This document shows, one piece after another, positions 1 to 9,064 of a stretch of 64,000 nucleotides of DNA. Every line of letters begins with the position of its first letter. The stretch's first letter is position 1. The position numbers were made by a program, and so were the translations under genes. The notes under the pieces were generated by a model. That model saw only the letters and a program-made list of their open reading frames with translations, did no database searches and was not told the origin of the DNA. Origin of the DNA: an uncultured bacterium. GTDB taxonomy: Bacteria > Muiribacteriota > Ozemobacteria > Ozemobacterales > Ozemobacteraceae. The stretch lies in contig CALEDQ010000019.1 in the NCBI GenBank assembly GCA_937949615.1, forward strand, positions 116,462-180,461, given 5' to 3'.

Positions 1-1
1 A

Positions 2-1201
2 ATGGAATTTCCGAAAATTACGAATAACTGCTGTGTCGAGGTTGACTTCAGGCAGAAAAACTGTGGTCGGCAGCGCACTGGCGGCGACGTTTTTCTGTCG
101 CGCAAGCTGAAAGAACAGCAGCGCGTCATTTCGGTTCTGTCTGATGGCCTTGGCAGTGGCATCAAAGCCGGTGTACTCGCCACTCTGACATCAGTCATGG
201 GCCTCAATTACATGAGCAGCTTTCGCGACCCGGCCAAAGCGGCACGCAGTATCATGGATACTCTGCCGGTCTGCTCTGAACGCCACATCAGCTACAGCAC
301 CTTTTCGCTCGTCGACGTCGACTTCGAAAACGAGGTCAAAATCGTTGAATACGACAACCCGCCGGTGCTGGTTGCGCGCGGCTCAGAGATTATCAGACTC
401 GAACGCTCTCAGGTTCAGGTTACAAGAGCCGACCGCGAACCGGTGGCGATTTCGGTTGCCGATTTTCAGGCTCAGCCGGGTGACCGCATCATCATGCTCT
501 CTGACGGTGTAAGCCAAAGCGGCATTGGCAGTCAGCCACTGCCATTCGGCTGGGGCATCGAAAAAACCGGCAATTTTATCAAAGAGCAGATTGAAAAAAA
601 GTCAGATATTTCTGCCTGTGACCTGGCAGCGGCCATTGTTGACAAGGCCTGGCTCAACAACGGCGGGCATGCACTCGACGACATAACCTGTGGCGTCATT
701 TACTTCCGCCAGCCCAGGCAATTACTGATCATGACCGGCCCACCCTACGATCAGAAGAAAGACCGTTTGCTTGCCGAGCTGGTCGGTAATTTTCCCGGCA
801 GAAAGATTATCTGTGGCGGCACTACTGCCAACATCGTTGCCCGCGAAACCGGTCGTGAAGTGCATGTCATGCTTGGCAAGATCGACCCTGATCTGCCCCC
901 GGATTCGATAATGGAAGGCGTTGACCTGATCACTGAGGGCATTCTCACGGTCGGGCGCGTTGCCAGATACTTAGAAGACCGGCGCAACCCAGAAACCCTG
1001 AATCTCAACCCGGCCACAAAAATTGTCCGTATGCTGCTCAACAGCGATATAATTAATTTTGTGGTCGGAACCCGGGTTAACGAGTTTCACCAGGATCCGA
1101 ACATGCCGGTCGAACTGGAAATCAGGCGCAACGTCATCAAAAAGATCGCGGCGCTTCTGGAAAACCAGTATCTCAAGGAAACCAGCATTCAATACATCTA
1201 A
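2..1201 (+). CDS. SpoIIE-family (PP2C-type) serine/threonine phosphatase, hydrogenase-linked
   Basis: Probable metal-dependent protein phosphatase of 399 residues. The PP2C/SpoIIE metal motifs are visible: VLSDGLGSG near residue 46, MLSDGVSQSG near 165 and DDITCG near 225. After the catalytic domain comes a C-terminal region of about 160 residues with TGPP, CGGTTANIVAR and EGVDLITEG, shared with the paralogue at 4679-5827. It is first of five same-strand genes; only 12 nt separate it from the [2Fe-2S] protein. The ATG at base 2 is probably the true start because the paralogue aligns from nearly the same point, but upstream sequence is missing so a longer start cannot be excluded. In known hydrogenase clusters SpoIIE phosphatases accompany sensory [FeFe] hydrogenases. 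The target phosphoprotein is unknown. Confidence 0.85.
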   Translation: MEFPKITNNCCVEVDFRQKNCGRQRTGGDVFLSRKLKEQQRVISVLSDGLGSGIKAGVLATLTSVMGLNYMSSFRDPAKAARSIMDTLPVCSERHISYSTFSLVDVDFENEVKIVEYDNPPVLVARGSEIIRLERSQVQVTRADREPVAISVADFQAQPGDRIIMLSDGVSQSGIGSQPLPFGWGIEKTGNFIKEQIEKKSDISACDLAAAIVDKAWLNNGGHALDDITCGVIYFRQPRQLLIMTGPPYDQKKDRLLAELVGNFPGRKIICGGTTANIVARETGREVHVMLGKIDPDLPPDSIMEGVDLITEGILTVGRVARYLEDRRNPETLNLNPATKIVRMLLNSDIINFVVGTRVNEFHQDPNMPVELEIRRNVIKKIAALLENQYLKETSIQYI

Positions 1202-1213
1202 CGGAGTCATGAA

Positions 1214-1462
1214 ATGAGCAAGAAGTTCAAAATCACCATCTGTTCGGGAACAGCCTGCTATGTGCTGGGTGGCGCCCAGCTGATGATGCTGGAAGACCTG
1301 ATACCCGCCGAGCTGAAAGACCAGGTCGAAATCGTCGGCTCAGCCTGTCTGCAGGCCTGCCGGCAAGGTGGTAATGCCCAGCCGCCGTTCGTAAAAATCA
1401 ATGATTATCTGATGGAATCAGCTTCGATCGCCAAAATCGTGGATTACTTGCGCAAGCACTGA
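1214..1462 (+). CDS. Thioredoxin-like [2Fe-2S] ferredoxin (NuoE/HydC-like)
   Basis: Small 82-residue protein with the four-cysteine pattern of thioredoxin-fold [2Fe-2S] proteins: CSGTAC (C-x4-C) near residue 10 and CLQAC (C-x3-C) near residue 45. The family shuttles electrons to or from hydrogenases and NADH dehydrogenases. It starts at an ATG behind a GGAG ribosome site, just after the phosphatase and 20 nt before the hydrogenase, so it is probably the electron-transfer partner of the two downstream hydrogenase proteins. No NADH- or FMN-binding partner is nearby, so it more likely serves ferredoxin-type transfer than a bifurcating complex. Confidence 0.85.
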   Translation: MSKKFKITICSGTACYVLGGAQLMMLEDLIPAELKDQVEIVGSACLQACRQGGNAQPPFVKINDYLMESASIAKIVDYLRKH

Positions 1463-1482
1463 GTCAGGCAAAGGAAACTCGT

Positions 1483-2931
1483 ATGACATACATCAACAAT
1501 GCGGCCCTGATCAAGCGCCAGCTCATGGTGAGACTGGCAAGAATGATGTTTGCCGGCAACCTCGGCACACAGGTTGACTATATTCCGCTGCAGCAGGCAC
1601 CACGCGAGTCGGCATCAGTGCGCTGCTGCATTCATCATGACCGCGCCGTGCTGCGCTATCGCCTGATGGCTCTGCTTGGTTTCGCAGTCGAGAATGAGAA
1701 GCCCGAAGACGAGATCCGCACCCTCGCCAGCTATGTTGCCGAAGCTGAGCAGAAAGGCGCTGACCGCCTCGATGACAAGATACTCACTGTTATCGACGAA
1801 GCCTGCAGCTCATGCATCAGAGCCAATTACCGGGTCACCAATGCCTGCCGCGGCTGTGTCGCCAGACAGTGCATCATGAACTGCCCGAAAAATGCCATTC
1901 ACATCGAGAACGGGCATGCGGTCATCGACGAAAAGATCTGCGTCAGCTGCGGCATCTGTGCCAAGGCCTGCCCTTATCATTCGATTATTTACCAGCCGAT
2001 TCCGTGTGAAGAAGCCTGCCCGGTCAATGCGATAAAACAGGATGAGCGCGGCAAGGAAAAAATCGACGAAAACAAATGTATTCATTGTGGTCGCTGTCAG
2101 CAGGCCTGCCCATTTGGTGCAGTCATGGAACGCTCGGAAATGTTCGATGTACTCAAGGTGGTTCTTAACCCGGCCTGTAAAACGATTGCCATGATTGCGC
2201 CAGCGATTGTCGGTCAGTTCAACACCGAGCTTGGCAAAGTCGTCACAGCTCTGAAAAAACTCGGTTTCGACCATGTGGTCGAAGTGGCCTATGGAGCCGA
2301 TCTTACTGCTGAAAAAGAAACCGCCGAATTCATCGAACGGGTCGAGCATGGCAGCGTCTGCATGACTTCTTCTTGCTGTCCGGCCTATGTTGAAGCGGTC
2401 AACAAGCATATCAGCAACATAAAACCTCTCGTTTCTGACACTCCCAGCCCGATGCAGCTGACCGGCGAATGGGCTGGCAAAAATTGGCCGGGAGCAAAGC
2501 GCATTTTCATCGGCCCCTGCGTTGCCAAGCGGGCCGAGGCACGCTCCAGCAAAAACGTCGAGAATGTTCTCACCTTTGAAGAACTTGGTTCAATTCTCGT
2601 TGCCGCCGGTATCGATGTTCTCGAATGCGAAGAAACGTCTCCCGATCAGATCGCAACGGCAACCGGCCGCAAATTCGCGATTTCCGGGGGGGTTGCCGGT
2701 GCGGTTGTTGCGGCAGCAGCTGGCCATGGCGTTAAAGCCGAAGAAAAACTCTTCAATGGTCTTGATAAAAAGGCCTTTGCAACCCTCAAGGTGGTTGACA
2801 AGGTTGTAAAAAATACTACCTTCATAGAAGTGATGACCTGTGAAGGCGGCTGCCTGCACGGCCCCGGGGTAATAAGCAACCCGGTCGTGGCGCGGCGCTT
2901 TCTCGAAAAAATGCTCAAGGAAAACCCCTGA
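1483..2931 (+). CDS. Monomeric [FeFe] hydrogenase, group B type
   Basis: Iron-only hydrogenase of 482 residues. Residues about 120-215 carry several cysteine motifs for [4Fe-4S] clusters, including CVSCGICAKACP and CIHCGRCQQACP. The H-cluster domain follows with all three signatures: SSCCPAY (C298, C299), GPCVAK (C346, K349) and EVMTCEGGC (M451, C453, C457). C298 matches the proton-transfer cysteine of catalytic enzymes, so activity is likely. The first residue of the PC motif region is Gly where the well-studied clostridial enzyme has Met. Start at ATG after AAGGAAA. The stop overlaps the next start (TGATG). Maturases HydE, HydF and HydG are not in this window. The group B assignment rests on domain layout and neighbours. 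Confidence 0.9.
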   Translation: MTYINNAALIKRQLMVRLARMMFAGNLGTQVDYIPLQQAPRESASVRCCIHHDRAVLRYRLMALLGFAVENEKPEDEIRTLASYVAEAEQKGADRLDDKILTVIDEACSSCIRANYRVTNACRGCVARQCIMNCPKNAIHIENGHAVIDEKICVSCGICAKACPYHSIIYQPIPCEEACPVNAIKQDERGKEKIDENKCIHCGRCQQACPFGAVMERSEMFDVLKVVLNPACKTIAMIAPAIVGQFNTELGKVVTALKKLGFDHVVEVAYGADLTAEKETAEFIERVEHGSVCMTSSCCPAYVEAVNKHISNIKPLVSDTPSPMQLTGEWAGKNWPGAKRIFIGPCVAKRAEARSSKNVENVLTFEELGSILVAAGIDVLECEETSPDQIATATGRKFAISGGVAGAVVAAAAGHGVKAEEKLFNGLDKKAFATLKVVDKVVKNTTFIEVMTCEGGCLHGPGVISNPVVARRFLEKMLKENP

Positions 2932-4703
2932 TGGACAGCGTCGAACAGAATATCAGCCCGGTAGTTTTCACCAACAAGGCGCAATGCCGTGACTGTTACC
3001 GCTGCCTGCGCCAGTGCCCGGTCAAAGCGATACGCATGATCAACGGTCAGGCCAGCGTCGACCCCGAAAAATGCATTGCCTGCGGCACCTGCATCAAAGA
3101 ATGCCCGCAGGGCGCCAAGCAATACCGCAACGATCTGGAGAAGGCGATCAGACTGCTCAAAGAACCGTTTCCGGTTGCGGTAAGTCTGGCCCCGTCGTTT
3201 GCGGCGTTCTTCACAAAATCAGAGCGGCAACGACTGCCGTCGGCATTGCGCAAACTCGGCTTCGCGCATATTTCAGAAACTTCGATCGGGGCATACCCGG
3301 TAGCAATTGCCAGTCTCAAAAGGCAGCATGCTGACCGCAGTTCGATCTGCACTGCCTGCCCGGCCGCGGTCAGTTTTGTCAGAAAATATATGCCTGAGCT
3401 GACCGACAATCTGCTGCCGGTAGCTTCACCAATGCTCGCCCACGCGGCGATAATCAGAAAAAAAATCGGCGAAGGGGCGCGCGTTGTCTTTATCGGGCCA
3501 TGTATCGCCAAAAAACAGGAAGCCGACAGCAGTGAAGGCCTGCAGAAAATCGACTGCGCCCTGACTTTTCGTGAGCTCAGCGAATGGTTTGACCGCGAAA
3601 ACATCAGACTCGACCGGCTCGAAGAAAGCCCGTTCGATGACCAGCCCGACGGGCAATCGCGCTTTTTTCCGCTGCCCGGCGGCCTGACGCGGACTGCAAA
3701 CATGGGTTCAGACAGCCTGATCAGCGATATCGTCGCGGTCAGCGGTCATGCCGAGTTTCGCCAGATTCTCGAAGTCATCGAAAAATCGCGGGTCAAAATG
3801 TTCGTCGAGCCGTTGTTCTGTTCTCAAGGCTGTGTTAATGGGCCCGGGGCACCCGAGAACAGCCAGCTTTTCGAAAACCGGCGTGAAGTTATCGACTATG
3901 CAGAGAAGCACCCTGGCTCAGAAACGATTAAACATGAGGCTGATGAAGTAGTCGATGCAGCATACAAACCGGAAAAAGCACCAGAAGAAGCTGTCGAAAT
4001 TACCGAAGAAGCAATCAGCAGGGTTCTTGCCGCCACCGGCAAAACCAGCCCGGCTGACGAGTTGAACTGTGGTGCCTGCGGTTACGATTCGTGTCGCGAC
4101 AAGGCAATAGCCGTCATCAGAGGGTTTGCCGAAATAGACATGTGTATACCCTATATGCGGCGCCTGGCTGAACAGCGCACTGACCGCATCATCGAAACCA
4201 GCCCGAATGGCATCGTCATGCTCGATGACAAACTGACCATTCTCAGTATGAACCCGGCTTTCCGCAAGATGTTTCTCTGTTCTGAAGCGGTTCTTGGCAA
4301 ACATATATCTTATCTTATCGACCCCGAGCCTTTCGAAAAGGTTCTGACCGGCAGCGAGAATCTGATCGAGCAGACAACCAAGCATCAGCGCTACAACCTG
4401 ATCGTGCACCAGATCATTTATCAGCTCGAAATCGAAAACCAGCTCGTCGGCATCTTTGTCAACATTACCGGCAGCCGTCAGAGTATCGAAGAACTTGCAA
4501 GACTGCGTTCAAAAACGATTCAACAGGCCCGTGAAATGCTTGAACATCAGGTAAAAATGGCACAGCAGATGGCAAAATACCTTGGTGAAAGCACAGCGCA
4601 GGGCGAAAGCATCATCGAAAATCTTCTCAAGCTCACCGAAAGCGAAGATGAGGGCGAAAACCGCAGAAAGGGCCCGGAATGGGATATATTCACGTCGAAA
4701 TAG
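2931..4703 (+). CDS. Putative sensory [FeFe] hydrogenase with Fes and PAS domains (HydS/group C type)
   Basis: 590 residues in order: two [4Fe-4S] motifs (about 15-65), H-cluster domain (about 80-320), a linker, a four-cysteine Fes-type cluster motif (C380, C383, C388, C405), a PAS domain (about 420-510) and a C-terminal coiled coil. H-cluster ligands remain (C143, C191, C297, C301) and K194 is kept, but the proton-transfer cysteine position is Ala142, the Met before the second motif is Gly and the Met before the third is Leu. Such changes are known in HydS-type enzymes and fit a slow, sensing role. It has no kinase or receiver domain of its own. It is coupled by a one-base overlap to the catalytic hydrogenase and overlaps the following phosphatase by 25 nt. 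Confidence 0.85.
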   Translation: MDSVEQNISPVVFTNKAQCRDCYRCLRQCPVKAIRMINGQASVDPEKCIACGTCIKECPQGAKQYRNDLEKAIRLLKEPFPVAVSLAPSFAAFFTKSERQRLPSALRKLGFAHISETSIGAYPVAIASLKRQHADRSSICTACPAAVSFVRKYMPELTDNLLPVASPMLAHAAIIRKKIGEGARVVFIGPCIAKKQEADSSEGLQKIDCALTFRELSEWFDRENIRLDRLEESPFDDQPDGQSRFFPLPGGLTRTANMGSDSLISDIVAVSGHAEFRQILEVIEKSRVKMFVEPLFCSQGCVNGPGAPENSQLFENRREVIDYAEKHPGSETIKHEADEVVDAAYKPEKAPEEAVEITEEAISRVLAATGKTSPADELNCGACGYDSCRDKAIAVIRGFAEIDMCIPYMRRLAEQRTDRIIETSPNGIVMLDDKLTILSMNPAFRKMFLCSEAVLGKHISYLIDPEPFEKVLTGSENLIEQTTKHQRYNLIVHQIIYQLEIENQLVGIFVNITGSRQSIEELARLRSKTIQQAREMLEHQVKMAQQMAKYLGESTAQGESIIENLLKLTESEDEGENRRKGPEWDIFTSK

Positions 4704-5827
4704 ATATTGCACAGACTCCCAAAAAGACCGGCGGAATCTGCGGTGATGCGGTAAATTCGTTCAGAACTCCCGAAGCAACGGTGATTCTGCTTGTCGACGG
4801 CGTTGGTTCAGGCATAAAAGCCAATATTTACGCCAACATGGCCTGCTCAAGACTTGAAAAGCTTCTTGAGTCAGGCTTTTCGCTGCGCCGTGCCTTCTCT
4901 TCGCTGGTCAAGACCATGCACGAATCGCGCGGCAGCGACATGCCCTACGCAGTCTTTTCGGTGATCCGCATTCTCAACAACGGTGAAGCGACAATACTTG
5001 CCTACGAAATGCCGGAGGCTATTTTTATTGGCCGCCACTCGGCCGCGGTTCTGCCCAGACGCAATTTTACGCTCGAACGCGAGGTCATCAGCGAAAGCAA
5101 CCTGTTTCTTGAACCGGGCGAAGGACTGCTGCTGTTTTCTGACGGTATCACTCTGGCCGGCATCGGCGGTAAAACCCGGCTTGGCTGGAATATCAACGAA
5201 ATCTGCCGTTTCGTTAACGACAGCCTGGTTGCCGGCGAAAAAAAGAAAAAGCTTTATCAGCGCATTCATCAGCAGGCTCGCGAGCTCTGGGGAACGCCAT
5301 GTGGTGACGACTGCACGGTTCTCAGTGCCTTCTGCCGCCAGGGCAAAGTGGTGAATATCTTTACCGGGCCACCGGCACAGAGCGGCGACGACCGCAAGGT
5401 CATCGAAAACTTTCTTGCACTGCCCGGCACCAGAATTGTCGCCGGGGCGACCACCGCCCAGATAGTCGCAAGACATCTCGGCCGTGAACTCAAGATCAAT
5501 GCAGCTGACACAAGCATGATCGCGCCGCCCGGTTACAGCATCGAAGGCATAGATCTGGTTACCGAAGGCGCCGTGACACTCAATCAGCTCTACAATATTC
5601 TCGATGCCGACCCGATTTATTTCGAGCCCGATTCTTCAGTCACCAGATTTTATGATGCAATCATCGATGCCGACCGCATCAACTTCATCGTTGGAGTGGC
5701 AAAAAACGCCGGGCACGGCGATATTGCCTTCAGACAGCAGGGCATCATTCCGCGTCAGAAAATCGTCGAACTGCTGGCAGAAAAGCTGACCGTCGAAGGC
5801 AGACTGATCGACATCAAAATGGTTTAG
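4679..5827 (+). CDS. SpoIIE-family phosphatase, second paralogue of hydrogenase operon
   Basis: 382-residue paralogue of the protein at 2-1201. Phosphatase motifs are LLVDGVGSG near residue 35, LFSDGITLAG near 152 and GDDCTVL near 206. The extra C-terminal region again has TGPP, AGATTAQIVAR and IEGIDLVTEG. It begins 25 nt inside the PAS hydrogenase gene, so translation is probably coupled and the PAS/H-cluster protein is the likely partner or regulator. Two related phosphatases bracketing the hydrogenases suggest that both respond to the same signal, perhaps acting on different anti-sigma-antagonist-like targets. No STAS target gene lies in this operon; the nearest STAS protein is at 36053-36415. 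Confidence 0.85.
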   Translation: MGYIHVEIDIAQTPKKTGGICGDAVNSFRTPEATVILLVDGVGSGIKANIYANMACSRLEKLLESGFSLRRAFSSLVKTMHESRGSDMPYAVFSVIRILNNGEATILAYEMPEAIFIGRHSAAVLPRRNFTLEREVISESNLFLEPGEGLLLFSDGITLAGIGGKTRLGWNINEICRFVNDSLVAGEKKKKLYQRIHQQARELWGTPCGDDCTVLSAFCRQGKVVNIFTGPPAQSGDDRKVIENFLALPGTRIVAGATTAQIVARHLGRELKINAADTSMIAPPGYSIEGIDLVTEGAVTLNQLYNILDADPIYFEPDSSVTRFYDAIIDADRINFIVGVAKNAGHGDIAFRQQGIIPRQKIVELLAEKLTVEGRLIDIKMV

Positions 5828-5951
5828 ACACAAACATGGTTTAATAATTTTTCCACTCCCGGATTGAAAAAACTTTTGTTATGATTATTCCGTATAGTTA
5901 TCAGTATGGTGTTTTTCTTAGCCGGAGTTATGTACCCCGGGAGGTATAAAA

Positions 5952-6980
5952 ATGAAAAAATTCATTCTGGGCCTGATGCTTCTTGCCACTCCCATGGCTG
6001 TTCCAGCCATGGGAATCGACAGCGACAGCAGCAACCCGTTCAATGTAGAAAAAGTCAATATTCCGGCGAGCGCTTCGGTGAATGGCGGGGCCGGCGCGGC
6101 TGAGGCCGCAGCACCGGCGGCAGCTGGCGCCAACGAAATCAAACCCGGCACCATTGGCTTTGTCAACGTAAATACCAGGCTCAACGTTCGCACCTCCCCC
6201 TGGGGAAAAATCATCGGCAAGCTCTACGACGGCGACAAACTGCGAATTGTAGCCCGCGAGGGCGACTGGCTGAAGATTCACTACAACGGTGGCTATGCCT
6301 ACGTTCACAGCAACTACGTCGAAATCGGCGAAGAGCGCGTTAATCGGCCCGAAGCCGACGAAGATGCTGGCAGCACCAGCGGCAATCCTACTGCCGGCGT
6401 ACCCGACGGCACCCTCGACCCGGCCCGCTTTGGCTACGACAACAAGCGCTTCAGCGCAGTCTTTGATATTGTTGAAAAGTTCTGCTCAGCCAACAAAGCC
6501 TATGTTTTCGGCGCCGGCCACACAAAAAGCTCTGGCTACACCGAAAAAACCGACTGCTCAGGCTTCGTCGGCCAGTTCATTCAGAAAATGGCGGCGGCTT
6601 CCGGTATTCCGCCGGTTTTCCCGGCCAACAGCTGGTATCCTTCAAGCCAGATTTATAAAAATCAGTATACCAACAAGATTACTTCTTCCTTTCCGCCACC
6701 GAACCCGCGCGACTCGATCAAACCAGGCGATGTTTTCGTAATGAACCCGGGCAGCAGTGGCATCGGCCATGTCGGGCTGTTCATGGGCTACACCTCTTCA
6801 GGTCAGCCGATCATCGCTCACTCGACCCCAACCCGCGTCAGCAGGGATACCCGCATCGCCGGCAAAGTCGGCTACTCAGGGGTACGAATAGAAGTATTGC
6901 CATCACGCTACAAATCACGCTGGGCCGGCGTTTATCGCATCAAGAACATGGACAGCATGCTCAACAAGCTCTCTCAATGA
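5952..6980 (+). CDS. Secreted SH3b-NlpC/P60 cell-wall hydrolase
   Basis: 342-residue exported peptidoglycan hydrolase. It has a signal peptide (about residues 1-20), a Gly/Ala-rich spacer, a bacterial SH3 domain (about 60-125, motif LNVRTSPWGK) and a C-terminal NlpC/P60 domain. The catalytic triad is visible: C202 in TDCSGFV, H273 in GHVGLF and H290 in AHSTP. The family cleaves peptide stems of peptidoglycan. Start chosen from the strong GGGAGGT ribosome site 7 nt upstream. Its stop overlaps the next gene by 4 nt (ATGA), so the two are probably co-translated. Confidence 0.9.
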   Translation: MKKFILGLMLLATPMAVPAMGIDSDSSNPFNVEKVNIPASASVNGGAGAAEAAAPAAAGANEIKPGTIGFVNVNTRLNVRTSPWGKIIGKLYDGDKLRIVAREGDWLKIHYNGGYAYVHSNYVEIGEERVNRPEADEDAGSTSGNPTAGVPDGTLDPARFGYDNKRFSAVFDIVEKFCSANKAYVFGAGHTKSSGYTEKTDCSGFVGQFIQKMAAASGIPPVFPANSWYPSSQIYKNQYTNKITSSFPPPNPRDSIKPGDVFVMNPGSSGIGHVGLFMGYTSSGQPIIAHSTPTRVSRDTRIAGKVGYSGVRIEVLPSRYKSRWAGVYRIKNMDSMLNKLSQ

Positions 6981-7963
6981 TCAGATCCTTTAAAACTCTT
7001 GCACTGCTGTTTGCTTTCGCTTTCAACCTTACCGCCGGTGCCGATACCGAGCTGGTCAAACTGCCCGATGTCGAATTCTCCCGTTGGCTTGCGTTTTCTC
7101 AGGGCGACACCCCGAATCAGCTTTTGTGGCTGAGTGAAGACAACGGCGGCGTTCTCGACGGCCCATTTCAGGGCCCGATGGCTTTTGTAACCGACCGCAA
7201 CGGCAATCTCTGGGCCGGCGACACACTGAATGCCAGGATAACGGCATTCTCACCCAAAGGCCGACCGATCAAGGTCATCGATCTGATCAAAACAGCAAAA
7301 GAAGCCGGGCTGGCAACTGACCCGGTTCTTGTCGACCTTACTCCCGGGTTTCCGGGGAAACTGCTCGCTGCCGATGCTGCCAACAATGCCATCATCGAGA
7401 TCGACCTGCGAAAAGCACCGCCACGGGCTTTTCTGCCAGCTTCAGGCTCGAATGGCTGGCAGCAGATCAACCAGCTGCACAGCGACCAGCATGGCAATAT
7501 TTATATTGAAGACGTGGCTTCGCGCCGCACCTTCATTCTCAACCGTGATGGCAAACCGGCCGGTAAACCTCTCGATGGGCTGATCGGCATTGCCGTTTCA
7601 CGCGAAAGCCGTATTGCAGTGCTGGCCGCCGACGAAAAGATTGCCGGTGTCTGGCAGATTCTCACAGCCGCCAGGCCTGGCGACAAACTCGAACACCTCT
7701 CGTTCGTCAGAGATGATGAACCGGTTATCTGGTGCGCTCTACAGGGCTACGATGCCAAAAACCGCCTGCATATAATTTATGATACGACTTCTTCCAGGTA
7801 TTATCTGACCCTGGCCAGTGATGGCACCGTCTTACGCAAACTGCAGACAGCCCACCCCGACCCCGGCTACGACCCGACCCGACCCGACTGGGTCGACGCG
7901 CACGGTCGCCTCTACAAGGTCAAAATCGCCTCAGGCACGCTTGCGGTAATGACTCTCAAGTAA
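6977..7963 (+). CDS. Exported NHL/beta-propeller-like protein
   Basis: 328 residues with an N-terminal signal peptide (hydrophobic LALLFAFAFNLTAG). Repeated blocks such as AFVTDRNGNLWAGDTLNARI, LLAADAANNAII and SDQHGNIYIEDVASRR resemble NHL/six-bladed propeller strands, so a beta-propeller fold is likely. No catalytic motif is recognised. It overlaps the NlpC/P60 hydrolase gene by 4 nt, suggesting a periplasmic role connected to that enzyme. A strong terminator (7991-8027) closes the pair. Confidence 0.7.
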   Translation: MIRSFKTLALLFAFAFNLTAGADTELVKLPDVEFSRWLAFSQGDTPNQLLWLSEDNGGVLDGPFQGPMAFVTDRNGNLWAGDTLNARITAFSPKGRPIKVIDLIKTAKEAGLATDPVLVDLTPGFPGKLLAADAANNAIIEIDLRKAPPRAFLPASGSNGWQQINQLHSDQHGNIYIEDVASRRTFILNRDGKPAGKPLDGLIGIAVSRESRIAVLAADEKIAGVWQILTAARPGDKLEHLSFVRDDEPVIWCALQGYDAKNRLHIIYDTTSSRYYLTLASDGTVLRKLQTAHPDPGYDPTRPDWVDAHGRLYKVKIASGTLAVMTLK

Positions 7964-7990
7964 GCATAAGCGCAACGATCATGATGTAAC

Positions 7991-8027
7991 CTGCCCTGCC
8001 AGACCTGAATGGCAGGGCAGATTTTTG
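7991..8027 (+). terminator. Rho-independent terminator after NlpC/NHL operon
   Basis: Perfect 11-bp stem CTGCCCTGCCA / TGGCAGGGCAG with an 8-nt loop, followed by ATTTTTG. It ends the operon 5952-7963 and lies directly before the trmB promoter region. Confidence 0.9.
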
Positions 8028-8056
8028 TTGCGCAAAACGCGGGTTTGCGCTAATCT
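8028..8056 (+). promoter_or_regulatory. Candidate trmB promoter with internal inverted repeat
   Basis: TTGCGC (8028-8033), 17-nt spacer, TAATCT (8051-8056), then 8 nt to the trmB ATG. The spacer contains most of a perfect 7-bp inverted repeat (GCGCAAA at 8030-8036, TTTGCGC at 8044-8050), a possible operator. No Shine-Dalgarno sequence precedes the ATG. The -10 match is modest. Confidence 0.4.
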
Positions 8057-8064
8057 CTGCGGTC

Positions 8065-8769
8065 ATGGGAAAAAAGAAACTGATCAGATTCAGGGAAAAT
8101 GCCACTTTTCCGGAGCTTTTTGAGCCGCCGGCGCTTGAACTTCTTGCCAGAGACCACGAACTAAAAGGGCGCTGGGCAGAAGGCTATTTTGGCAACAGCA
8201 ACCCGATCATTCTTGAGCTCGGCTGTGGCCGAGGCGAATACACTGTCGGCCTGGCACAGCTTTTTCCCGAACAGAATTTCATCGGCGTCGATATCAAGGG
8301 TTCAAGGCTCAACTTCGGAGTTAAAGCCATTCGCCAGGCCGGAATCAGAAACGCCTGCTTTGTTCGCAGTCAGATTGAGCTGCTGAACCGCATTTTTGAC
8401 CACGAGATAAGCGAAATCTGGGTCACTTTTCCCGACCCATTCCACGGCAGGGTGCATCGAAGACTGACTGCACCGGCTTTTCTCAACCGGTATCTTGGCG
8501 TGATCACCAGAGATGGCACCATCTGCCTCAAGACCGACGACTTCAATCTCTATGATTTCACCCGCGGTATCGCCAGCGAAAACGGTCTCGAAATCATTGA
8601 CGACACTGACGATCTCTATAACTCGCCGTTGCTGCTCGCAACGCCGCAGATTCAGACCACCTACGAAAAGCGCTTTCTTAACGAAGGCAAGAAAATCTGT
8701 CTGCTGCGCTTCAAGCTGGATCGGGTAATAAAGCCTCTGCCAAAGAAACAGAAGCAGACTGCCGTCTGA
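8065..8769 (+). CDS. trmB: tRNA (guanine-N7)-methyltransferase
   Basis: 234 residues. SAM-dependent enzyme that makes m7G46 in tRNA. Class I methyltransferase motif LELGCGRGEYTVGLA near residue 50 is followed by FIGVDIKGSRL, and the TrmB-typical VTFPDPFHGRVHRR near residue 122 includes the conserved PDP. Length is normal for the family. The C-terminus is lysine/arginine-rich. There is no recognisable ribosome-binding site; a -10-like hexamer ends 8 nt before the ATG, so a leaderless or near-leaderless message is possible. Downstream is a long gene-free stretch. Confidence 0.93.
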   Translation: MGKKKLIRFRENATFPELFEPPALELLARDHELKGRWAEGYFGNSNPIILELGCGRGEYTVGLAQLFPEQNFIGVDIKGSRLNFGVKAIRQAGIRNACFVRSQIELLNRIFDHEISEIWVTFPDPFHGRVHRRLTAPAFLNRYLGVITRDGTICLKTDDFNLYDFTRGIASENGLEIIDDTDDLYNSPLLLATPQIQTTYEKRFLNEGKKICLLRFKLDRVIKPLPKKQKQTAV

Positions 8770-9064
8770 TTTTCTTTACCATGCCGGCTATCGCCCGATT
8801 CGTCGTTGCGACCCGTCATCATTGTCATTTCAATGGTCCGCAGATTTCGATTATCAGCCGATTCTAGTATAGCACCCATCATAACTCACCCGTTCGTGCC
8901 GGTTATGACTATATTGAAAGATTCAATATCACAGGGCCGGCTACGAAATAACAGATATAATTCAAGACAAAACACGATATATCGTAGCAAAAATCCGAGA
9001 AACAAAAACCAGAAGCGCTCTAATTGCCACTTTTTGTATATCAATTAACATGGCACGGTAAATG
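8770..9064. other. AT-rich intergenic stretch without recognised features
   Basis: About 295 bases between trmB and the first structured segment. It is clearly more AT-rich than the flanking genes. No convincing reading frame, repeat or RNA motif was found; a promoter for the downstream candidate RNA could lie near TTGTATATCAATTAACAT (around 9033-9050). Confidence 0.4.

Noticed and set aside
1810..2409. Long antisense frames opposite the hydrogenase and other genes
   Set aside because: They mirror codon bias of the true genes, lack ribosome sites and show no protein features.
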